Shown here piece by piece: positions 12,401 to 23,308 of a stretch of 64,000 nt of DNA. Position numbers and translations under genes: made by a program. The notes beneath the pieces are model-generated. The model had not been told where the DNA came from and did not search any database. It was given only the letters and a program-made list of their open reading frames with translations. This DNA is from Acanthosepion esculentum (Eukaryota; Mollusca; Cephalopoda; Sepiida; Sepiidae): positions 8,157,501 to 8,221,500 of the forward strand of contig CAXIWW010000817.1 in NCBI GenBank assembly GCA_964036315.1, given 5' to 3'. Position 1 is the first letter of the stretch, and the number at the start of each line of letters is the position of its first letter.

Positions 12401-15400
12401 CAGCCCTGTTTCTGATCTCTTGGTTTCCTGTCCATATTTGAGCGTCTAATGTAAGATTTTAGACTACGTCCAGCAGCATGGCCTCTGACCTGTTGGCTTC
12501 CGGACCATATCTGAGCGTCTTGTGTAAGATGATACACTACGTCTAGCAGCCATGATTCTGATCTGTTGGTTTCTGTTGCATATTTGAGCGTCTAATGTAA
12601 AAAGATAAATTACGACCAGCAGCATGGCCTCTGATCTGTTGGTTTCCGGTCCATATTTGAGCGTCTAATGTAAGATTTTAGACTACGTCCAGCAGCATGG
12701 CCTCTGAACTCTTGGTTTCCGGTCCGTATTTGAGCGTCTTGTCTATATGATACACAACGTCCAGCAGCCCTGTTTCTGATCTCTTGGTTTATGGTGCATA
12801 TTTGAGCGTCTAATGTAAAAAGATAATCTACGTCCAGCAGCATGGCCTCTGATCTGTTGGTTTCCGGTTCATATTTGAGCGTCTAATGTAAGATTTTAGG
12901 CTACGTCCAGCAGCATGGCCTCTGACCTGTTGGCTTCCGGTCCATACTTGAGCGTCTTCTGTAAAATTATACACTACGTCCAGCAGACCTGTTTCTGATC
13001 TCTTTTTTTCTGGTGCATATTTGAGCGTCTGATGTAAAAAGATAAACTACGTCCAGCAGCATGGCCTCTGATCTGTTGGTTTCCGGTTCATATTTGAGCG
13101 TCTAATGTAAGATTTTAGACTACGTCCGGCAGAATGGCCTCTGACCTGTTGGCTTCCGGTCCATATTTGACCGTCTTGTGTAAGATGATACACTACTTCC
13201 AGCAGCCATGATACTGATCTCTTGTTTCTGATGCATATTTGAGCGTCTAATGTAAAAAGAGAAACAACGTCCAGCAGCATGGCCTCTGATCTGTTGGATT
13301 CCGGTCCATATTTGAGCGTCTAATGTAAAAGGTAAACTACGTCCAGCAGCATGGCCTCTGATCTGTTGGTTTCCGGACCATATTTGAGCGTCCAATGTAA
13401 GATTTTAGACTACGTCCAGCCGCATTGCCTCTGACCTGTTGGCTTCAGGTCCATATTTGAGCGTCTTGTGTAAGATGATACACTACGTCCAGCAGCCCTG
13501 TTTCTGATCTCTTGGTTTCTGGTGCATATTTGAGCGTCTAATGTAAAAAGATAACTACGTCCAGCAGCATGGCCTTTGATCTGTTGGTTTCCGGTCCATA
13601 TTTGAGCGTCTAATATAAGATTTTAGACTACGTCCAGCAGCATGGCCTCTGACCTGTTGGCTTCCGGACCATATCTGAGCGTCTTGTGTAAGATGATACA
13701 CTACGTCTAGCATCCATGATTCTGATCTTTTGGTTTCTGGTGCATATTTGACCGTCTAATGTAAAAAGATAAACTACGTCCAGCAGCATGGCCTATGATC
13801 TGTTGGTTTCCGGTTCATATTTGAGTGTCTAATGTAAGATTTTAGACTACGTCCAGAAGCATGGCCTCTGAACTCTTGGTTTCCGGTCTGTATTTGAGCG
13901 TCTTCTGTATATGATACACAACGTCCAGCAGCCCTGTTTCTGATCTCTTGGTTTCTGGTGCATATATGAGCGTCTAATGTAAAAAGATAATCAACGTCCA
14001 GCAGCATGGCCTCTGATCTGTTGGTTTCCGGTTCATATTTGAGCGTCTAATGTAAGATTTTAGACTACGTCCAGCAGCATGGCCTCTGACCTGTTGGCTT
14101 CCGGTCCATATTTGAGCGTCTAGTGTAAGATGATACACTACGTCCAGCAGCCCTGTTTCTGATCTCTTGGTTTCTGGTGCGTATTTGACCGTCTAATGTA
14201 AAAGATAAAATACGTCCAGCAGCATGGCCTCTGATCTCTTGGTTTCCGGTCCATATTTGAGCCTCTAATGTAAGATTTTAGACTACGACCAGCAGCATGG
14301 ACTCTGACCTGTTGGCTTCCGGTCCATATTTGAGCGTCTTGTGTAAGATGATACACTACGTCCAGCAGCCATGATTCAGATCTGTTGGTTTCTGGTGCAT
14401 ATTTGAGCGTCTAATGTAAAAAGATAAGCTACGTACAGCAGCATGGCCTCTGATCTGTTGGTTTCCGGAACATATTTGAGCGTCCAATGTAAGATTTTAG
14501 ACTACGTCCAGCCGCATTGCCTCTGAACTGTTGGCTTCAGGTCCATATTTGAGAGTCTTGTGTAAGATGATACACTACGTCCAGCAGCCCTGTTTCTGAT
14601 CTCTTGGTTTCTGGTGCATATTTGAGCGTCTAATGTAAAAAGATAAACTACGTCCAGCAGCATGGCCTCTGATCTGTTGGTTTCCGGTCCATATTTGAGC
14701 GTCTAATGTAAGATTTTAGACTACGTCCAGCAGCATAGCCTCTGACCTGTTGGCTTCCGGTCCATATTTGAGAGTCTTGTGTAAGATGATACACTACGTC
14801 CAGCAGCCCTGTTTCTGATCTCTTGGTTTCTTGTGCATATTTGAGCGTCTAATGTAAAATGATATACTAGGGCCAGCAGCAATGGCCTCTGATCTGTTGG
14901 TTTCCGTTTCATATTTGACCGTCTAATGTAAGAGATAAACTACGTCCAGCAGCATGTCCTCCGATCTGTTGGTTTCCGGTCCATATTTGAGCCTCTAATG
15001 TAAGATTTTAGACTACGACCAGCAGCATGGACTCTGACCTCTTGGCTTCCGGTCCATATTTGAGAATCTCGTGTAAGAAGATACACTACGTCCAGCAGAT
15101 ATGATTCTAATCTGTTGGTTTCAGGTGCATATTTGAGCATCTAATGTAAAAAGATAAACTCCGTCCAGCAGCATGGCCTCTGATCTGTTGTTTTCCGGAC
15201 CATATTTGAGCGTCCAATGTAAGATTTTAGACTACGTCCAGCCGCATTTCCTCTGACCTGTTGGCTTCAGGTCCATATTTGAGCGTCTTGTGTAAGATGA
15301 TACACTACGTCCAGCAGCCCTGTTTCTGATCTCTTGGTTTCTGGTGCATATTTGAGCGTCTAATGTAAAAAGATAAACTACGACCAGCAGCATGGCCTCT

Positions 15401-17814
15401 GATCTGTTGGTTTCCGGTCCATATTTGAGCGTCTAATGTAAGATTTTAGACTACGTCCAGCAGCATGGTCTCTGACCTGTTGGCTTCCGGTTCATATTTG
15501 AGCGTCTAATGTAAGATTTTAGTCTACGCCCAGCAACATGGCCTCTGACCTGTTGGCTTCCGGTCCATATTTGAGCGTCTTGTGTAAGATGAGACACTAC
15601 GTCCAGCAGCCCTGTTTCTTATCTCTTGGTTTCTGGTGCATATTTGACCGTCTAATGTAAAAGATAAACTACGTCCAGCAGCATGGACTCTGATCTGTTG
15701 GTTTCCGGTCCATATTTGAGCCTCTAATGTAAGATTTTAGACTACGACCAGCAGCATGGACTCTGAACTCTTGGCTTCCGGTTCATATTTGAGCGTCTTG
15801 TGTAAGATGATACACTATGTCCAGCAGCCATGATTCTGATCTGTTGGTTTCTGGTGCATATTTGAGAATCTAATATAAGATTTTAGACTACGTCCAGCAG
15901 CATAGCCTCTGACCAGTTTGCTTCTGGTCCATATTTGAGCGTCTTGTGTAAGATGATACACTACGTCCAGCAGCCCTGTTTCTGATCTCTTGGTTTCTGG
16001 TGCATATTTGAGCGTCTAATGTAAAAAGATAAACTACGCCCAGCAGCATGGCCTCTGATCTGTTGGCTTCCGGTCCATATTTGAGCGTCTTGTGTAAGAT
16101 GATACACTACGTCCAGCAGCCCCGTTTCTGATCTCTTGGTTTCCTGTCCATATTTGAGCGTCTAATGTAAGATTTTAGACTACGTCCAGCAGGATGGCCT
16201 CTGACCTGTTGGCTTCCGGACCATATCTGAGCGTCTTGTGTAAGATGATACACTACGTCTAGCAGCCATGATTCTGATCTGTTGGTTTCTGTTGCATATT
16301 TGAGCGTCTAATGTAAAAAGATAAATTACGACCAGCAGCATGGCCTCTGATCTGTTGGTTTCCGGTCCATATTTGAGCGTCTAATGTAAGATTTTAGACT
16401 ACGTCCAGCAGCATGGCCTCTGAACTCTTGGTTTCCGGTCCGTATTTGAGCGTCTTGTCTATATGATACACAACGTCCAGCAGCCCTGTTTCTGATCTCT
16501 TGGTTTATGGTGCATATTTGAGCGTCTAATGTAAAAAGATAATCTACGTCCAGCAGCATGGCCTCTGATCTGTTGGTTTCCGGTTCATATTTGAGCGTCT
16601 AATGTAAGATTTTAGACTACCTCCAGCAGCATGGCCTCTGACCTGTTGGCTTCCGGTCCATATTTGAGCGTTTTGTGTAAGATGATACACTACGTCCAGC
16701 AGACCTGTTTCTGATCTCTTGGTTTCTGGTGCATATTTGAGCGTCTAATGTAAAAAGATAAACTACGTCCAGCAGCATGGCCTCTGATCTGTTGGTTTCC
16801 GGTCCATATTTGAGCGTCTAATGTAAGATTTTAGACTACGTCCAGCAGCATAGCCTCTGACCTGTTGGCTTCCGGTCCATATTTGAGAGTCTTGTGTAAG
16901 ATGATACACTACGTCCAGCAGCCCTGTTTCTGATCTCTTGGTTTCTTGTGCATATTTGAGCGTCTAATGTAAAAAGATATACTAGGGCCAGCAGCAATGG
17001 CCTCTGATCTGTTGGTTTCCGGTCAGTATTTGAGCGTCTAATATAAGATTTTAGACTACGTCCAGCAGAATAGCCTCTGACCTGTTGGCTTCTGGTCCAT
17101 ATTTGAGAGTCTTGTGTAAGATGATACACTACGTCCAGCAGCCCTGTTTCTGATCTCTTGGTTTCTGGTGCATATTTGAGCGTCTAATGTAAAAAGATAA
17201 ACTACGTCCAGCAGCATGGCCTCTGATTTGTTGGCTTCTGGTCCATATTTGAGCGTCTTGTGTAAGATGATACACTACGTCCAGCAGCCCTGTTTCTGAC
17301 TTCTTGGTTTCTGGTGCATATTTGAGCGACAAATGTAAAAAGATAAACTACGTCCAGCAGCATGGCCTCTGATCTGTTGGTTTCCGGTCCATATTTGAGC
17401 GTCTAATGTAAGATTTTAGACTACGTCCAGGAGCATGGCCTCTGACCTGTTGGTTTCCGGACCATATCTGACCGTCTTGTGTAAGATGATACACGACGTC
17501 TAGCAGCCATGATTCTGAATTCTTGGTTTCCTGTCCGAATTTGAGCGTCTTGTGTATATGATACAAAACGTCCAGCAGCCCTGTTTCTGATCTCTGGGTT
17601 TCTCGTGCATATTTGAACGTCTAATGTAAAAGATAAACTACGTCCACCAGCATGGCCTCTGACCTGTTGGCTTCCGGACCATATCTGAGCGTCTTGTGTA
17701 AGATGATACACGACGTCTAGCAGCCATGATTCTGATCTGTTGGTTTCTGGTGCATATTTGAGCGTCTAATGTAAAAAGATAAACTACGTCCAGCAGCATG
17801 GCCTCTGATCTGTT
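9450..17814 (-). repeat. Sat-B array, reverse orientation
   Basis: This is the same 73-bp monomer and three subtypes as in 2188-9449, reverse-complemented: CATATTTGAGCGTC and CTACGTCCAGCAGC recur throughout. The array is about 1.1 kb longer than the forward arm, so the two arms are not collinear throughout, but the monomers nearest the outer Sat-L ends match well (for example the GATATGGTCCGGAAGCC variant lies close to both ends). Many monomers carry single-base loss or substitution, such as a run missing AA in the GTAAAAGATAAAC variant. An internal duplication with a 3716-bp offset is listed separately. No gene is supported. Confidence 0.95.
11760..16616 (-). repeat. 3716-bp offset duplication within Sat-B
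   Basis: About 1.1 kb at 11760-12900 reappears nearly unchanged at 15476-16616. The shared irregularities include the TTGTCTATATGATACACAAC variant, a TGGTTTATGGTGC variant and a GAATCTAATATAAG variant, all at the same offset. The 77-codon frames at 12610-12843 and 16326-16559 translate identically. An identical translation also occurs in the forward arm at 4456-4689. Shared private variants over many monomers mean segmental copying, not chance likeness of monomers. Copy ends are approximate. Confidence 0.8.
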
Positions 17815-18246
17815 GGTGTCCAATTGTCCATAAGTTCAAACGTTTTTCGACACCTTGAATAGAGTGGAGCCGAAATTCAACGGTATGGGGCTTGTGTTAG
17901 CTCATTTACGGAAATTTTTATGCAGCCCTAAACAGGGAAATCAGTCATATTTCACTTGTTTATAACTTTTTCCATTAAAAGAAATATTTTCAAAATGGGT
18001 ATGAAATTGTGTGCAATTATTTGATTTATCTATATATACAGAGATTTTTCATTTGCTCAGATAGTAAAAAGTACAGCTTTCACCATGTGCGCGGTATGTC
18101 GTCTGACAATTTACAGCGCCCGAATTCCAGAGTGCACAATAAGACTGCATTTCTAATTTTTCCTTTTTATAGAATCCACAAAATATTGGTGTCCAATTGT
18201 CGGGAATTTCTTGCCTTAGCCATAATTACAAAAGTTTTTTCGACAC
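17815..18246 (-). repeat. Sat-L junction repeat, reverse orientation
   Basis: This is a reverse copy of 1741-2187. It begins TTGGTGTCCAATTGTCC, where Sat-B breaks off, and ends TTTTTTCGACACAGACGAC, where the C-rich Sat-A begins. Both breakpoints are the same as those of the left copy, only inverted. The inner partial copy carries the same AAGTTCAAACG variant as its left partner (CGTTTGAACTT at 2143), which ties the two copies to one origin. The short open frame of this family lies on + here (from 18009) and runs into Sat-A. Confidence 0.92.
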
Positions 18247-18998
18247 AGACGACCCCCAACCCAGGAGACAGTCCCAGAAAGTCCAACGCAGACGACACCC
18301 ACTCCCAGAAAGTCCCACGCAGACTACCCCCAGTCCCACAAAGTCCCAAGCATACGACCCCCCACCCAGGAGACAGTCCCAGAAAGTCCAACGCAGACGA
18401 CTCCCAGTCCCAGAAAGTTCAACGCAGACGACCCCGAGTCCCAGAAAGTCCCACGCAGACGACCCCCTAGTCCCAGAAAGTCACACGCAGACGATCCTCC
18501 AGACAGGAGACAGTCCCAAAAAGTCCCACGCAGACGACCCCCAGTTCCAGCAAGTCGTACGCAGATGACCCCCCCAACCCAGGAGACAATCCCAGAAAGT
18601 CGCACGCAGACGACACCCAGTCCCAGAAAGTCCCATGCAGACGACCCCCCACCCAGGAGACAGACCCATATATCCCACGCAGACAACCCCCAGTCACAGA
18701 AAGTCCCACGCACACGAACACCCACCCAGGAGACAGACCCAGAAAGTCCCACGCAGATGAACCCCCACGCATGAGACAGTCCAAGAAAGTCCAACGCAGA
18801 CGAACCCCCACCCAGGAGACAGTCCCAGAAAGACCCACGCAGACGACCCCCAGTCCCAGAAAGTCCCACACAGACGACCCCCAGTCCTAGGAAGTCCCAT
18901 GCAGAAGACCCCCACCCAGGAGACAGTCCCAGAAAGTCCCACGCAGACGACGCCCACCCAGGAGACAGTCCCAGAAATCCCACGCAGACGATCCCCCA

Positions 18999-20623
18999 CC
19001 CAGGAGACAGTCCAAGAAAGTCCCACGCAGACGACGCCCAGTCCAAGAAAGTCCCACGCAGACGACGCCCAGACAGGAGAGTGTCCCAGCAAGTCCCACG
19101 CAGACGACCCCCCACCCAGGAGACAGTCCCAGTTAGTCCCATGCAGAAGACCCCCAGCCAGGAGACAATCCCAGAAAGTCCCACGCAGACGACCCCGACC
19201 CAGGAGACAGTCCCAGAAAGTCCCAAACAGACGACCCCCACCCAGGAGACAGTCCCAGAAAGTCACACGCAGAAGACCCCCAGTCCCACAAAGTCACACG
19301 CAGACGACACCGCACCCAGGAGACTGTCCCAGAAAGACCCACGCAGACGAACCCCAGTCCCAGAAAGTCCAACGCAGACGAGCCCCCACCCAGGAAACAG
19401 TCCCAGAATGTCCCACGCAGACGACCCCCCACCCAGGAGAGAGTCCCAGAATGACCCACGCAGTCGACCCCCAGTCCCATAAAGACCTACGCAGACGACC
19501 CCCAATCCCACAAAATCCCACGCAGACGACACCGCACGCAAGAGACTGTACCAGAAAGACCCATGCAGACAACCCCCAGTCCCAGAAAGTCCCATGCAGA
19601 CGACACCCCACCCAGGAGACAGTCCTAGATATCCCACGCAGACGACCCCCACCCAGGAGACAGTCCCAGAAAGTCCCACGCAGACGACCCCCAGACAGGA
19701 GAGTGTGCCAGCATGTCCCACGCAGACGACCCTCAATCCCAGAAAATCCCACGCAGACGAACACCCACCCAGGAGACAGTCCCAGAAAGTCCCACTCAGA
19801 CGACCCCCCACCCAGGAGACAGTCCAAGAAAGTCCCACGCAGACGACGCCCAGTCCAAGAAAGTCCCACGCAGACGACGCCCAGACAGGAGAGTGTCCCA
19901 GCAAGTCCCACGCAGACGACCCCCCACCCAGGAGACAGTCCCAGTTAGTCCCATGCAGAAGACCCCCAGCCAGGAGACAATCCCAGAAAGTCCCACGCAG
20001 ACGACCCCGACCCAGGAGACAGTCCCAGAAAGTCCCAAACAGACGACCCCCACCCAGGAGACAGTCCCAGAAAGTCACACGCAGAAGACCCCCAGTCCCA
20101 CAAAGTCACACGCAGACGACACCGCACCCAGGAGACTGTCCCAGAAAGACCCACGCAGACGAACCCCAGTCCCAGAAAGTCCAACGCAGACGAGCCCCCA
20201 CCCAGGAAACAGTCCCAGAATGTCCCACGCAGACGACCCCCCACCCAGGAGAGAGTCCCAGAATGACCCACGCAGTCGACCCCCAGTCCCATAAAGACCT
20301 ACGCAGACGACCCCCAATCCCACAAAATCCCACGCAGACGACACCGCACGCAAGAGACTGTACCAGAAAGACCCATGCAGACAACCCCCAGTCCCAGAAA
20401 GTCCCATGCAGACGACACCCCACCCAGGAGACAGTCCTAGATATCCCACGCAGACGACCCCCACCCAGGAGACAGTCCCAGAAAGTCCCAGGTAGACGAC
20501 CCCCAGACAGGAGAGTGTGCCAGCATGTCCCACGCAGACGACCCTCAATCCCAGAAAATCCCACGCAGACGAACACCCACCCAGGAGACAGTCCCAGAAA
20601 GTCCCACTCAGACGACCCCCCAC
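18999..20623 (-). repeat. 812-bp near-perfect tandem duplication in Sat-A
   Basis: Two adjacent copies of about 812 bp lie at 18999-19810 and 19811-20623. They share the order of long and short units and private variants such as GACCCACGCAGTCGACCCCC, CATAAAGACCTACGCAGACG and TAGATATCCCACGC. The frames at 19133-19480 and 19945-20292 translate identically at an offset of exactly 812. The few differences include CCCACGCAGA at about 19677 against CCCAGGTAGA at the matching place. Such closeness amid a diverged array marks a very recent unequal exchange or an assembly duplication. Confidence 0.9.
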
Positions 20624-23308
20624 CCACGAGACAGTCCCAGAAAGTCCCACGCAGACGACACCCAGTCCCTGAAAGTCCGACGCAGACGACCCCCCACGCA
20701 GGAGACAGTCCCAGAAAGTCCCACGCAAAAGACCCCCAGTCCCAGAAAGTCCCATGAAGACGAACCTCCACCCAGGAGACTGTCCTAGATATCCCACGCA
20801 GACGATCACCACCCAGGAGACAGTCACAGAAAGTCCCACGCTGACGACCCCCAGACAGGAGACAGTCCCAGAAAATCCCACGCAGACGACACCCACCCAG
20901 GAGACAGTCCCAGAAAGTCCCACGCAGACGACCCCCCACCCACGAGACAGTTCCAGAAAGTCCCATGCAGACGACCCCCCACCCAGGAGCCAGTCCCAGA
21001 AAGTCCCACGCGGAAGACCCACAGTTCCAGAAAGTCCCATGCAGACGACCCACCACCCAGGAGACAGTCCTAGATATCCCAGGAAGACGACCCCCAACCC
21101 AGTAGACATTCCCAGAAAGTCCCACGCAGATGAGCCCCAGTCCAAGAAAGTCCCACGCAGAAGACCCCCCACGCAGGAGACAGTCCCAGAAATTCCCACG
21201 CAAAAGACCCCCAGTCCCAGAAAATCCCATGCAGACGACCCTCCACCAAGGAGACAGTCCTAGATATCCCACGCAGACGACCCCCACCCAGGAGACAGTC
21301 CCAGAAAGTCCCACGCAGACGAGCCCCCACCCAGGAGACAGTCCCGGAAAGTCCAAAACAGACGACACCCACCCAGGAGACACTCCCACAAAGTCCCACG
21401 GAGAAGACCTCCAGTCCAAGAAAGACCCACGCAGACGACCCCCAGTCCCAGAAAGTCCCACGCAGTCGACCCCCCACCCAGGAGACAGTCCCAGGAAGTC
21501 CCACGCAGACGACCCCCAATCCCAGAAAGTCCCACGGAGATGACCCCCAGTCCCACAAAATCCCACGCAGACGACACCGCACCCAGGAGATTGTACCAGA
21601 AAGACCCATGCAGACGACACCCAGTCCCAGAAAGTCCCATGCAGACGACACCGCACCCAGGAGACAGTCTTAGATATCCCACGCAGACGACCCCACACCC
21701 AGAAGCCAGACAGGAGAGTGTCCCAGCAAGTCCCACGCAGACGACCCCCAGTCCCAGAAAATCCCACGCAGACGAACACCCACCCAGGAGACAGTCACAG
21801 AAAGTCCCACGCAGACGACCCCCCACCCAGGAGACAGTCCCAGAAAGTCCCACGCAGACGACCCCCAGTCCCAGAAAGTCCCACGCAGACGACCACCACC
21901 CAGGAGACAGTCCAAGAAAGTCCCACGCAGACGACACCCCACGCAGGAGACAGTCCCAGAAAGTCCTAGGCAAAAGACCCCCAGTCCCAGACAGTCCCAT
22001 GCAGACGACCCCAACCCAGGAGACAGTCCCAGAAAGTCCCACGCAGTCGAGCCCTCACCCAGGAGACAGTCCCAGAAAGTCCCTCGCAGACGACCCCCAC
22101 CCAGGAGACAGTCACAGAAAGTCCCACTAAGACGACCCCCCAACCAGGAGACAGTCCCAGAAAGTCCCACGCAGACGACCCCCAGTCCAAGAAAGTCCCA
22201 CGCAGAAGACCCCCAGTCCCAAAAAGTCCCACGCAGACGACACCGCACCCAGGAGACTGTCCCAGAAAGACCCACGCAGACGACCCCCAGTCCCAGAATG
22301 TCCCACGCAGACGACCCCCAATCCCACAAAATCCCACGCAGACGACACCGCACCCAGGAGACTGTACCAGAAAGACCCATGCAGACGACCCCCCACCCAG
22401 GAGACAGTCCTAGATATCCCACGCAGACGACCCCCACCCAGGAGACAGTCCCAGAAAGTCCCACGCAGAAGAACCACAGTTCCAGAAAGTCCCATGCAGA
22501 CGACCCCACACCCAGGAGACAGTCCTAGATATCCCACGCAGACGACACCGCACCCAGGAGACTGTACCAGAAAGACCCATGCAGACGACCCCCCACCCAG
22601 GAGACAGTCCAAGAATGTCCCACGCAGACGACCCCCCACGCAGGAGACAGTCCCAGAAAGTCCCACGCAAAAGACCCCCAGTCCCAGAAAATCCCATGCA
22701 GACGACCCCCCACCCAGGAGACAGTCCTAGATATCCCAGGGAGACGACCCTCACCCAGGAGACAGTCCCAGAAAGTCCCACGCAGACGAACCCCAGTCCC
22801 AGAAAGTCCCACGCAGAAGACCCCCAGTCCCACAAAGTCCCTCTCAGACGACACCGCACCCAGGAGACTGTCCCAGAAAGTCCCACGCAGACGACCCCCA
22901 GTCCCAGAAAGTCCCACGCAAACGAGGCCCCACCCAGGAAACAGTCCCAGAATGTCCCACGCAGACGACCCCCCACCCAGGAGAGAGTCCCAGAATGACC
23001 CACGCAGACGACCCCCAGTCCCAGAAAGTCCCACGCAGACTACACCCAATCCCACAAAATCCGACGCAGACGACCCCCCACCCAGGAGACAGTCCCAGAA
23101 AGTATGCGCAGAAGACCCACAGTCACAGAAAGTCCCATGCAGACGACCCCCCACCCAGGAGACAGTCCTAGATATCCCACGCAGACGACTCCCCACCCAG
23201 GAGACAGTCCCAGAAAGTCCCACGCAGACTACCCCCCACCCAGGAGAAAGTCCCAGAAAGTCCCACGCAGACGACCCCCAGTCCCAGAAAGTCCCACGCG
23301 GACGAACA

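Noticed and set aside
2188..17814. CRISPR-like array
   Set aside because: Repeats are contiguous 73-bp monomers with no unique spacers and the context is clearly eukaryotic satellite DNA.
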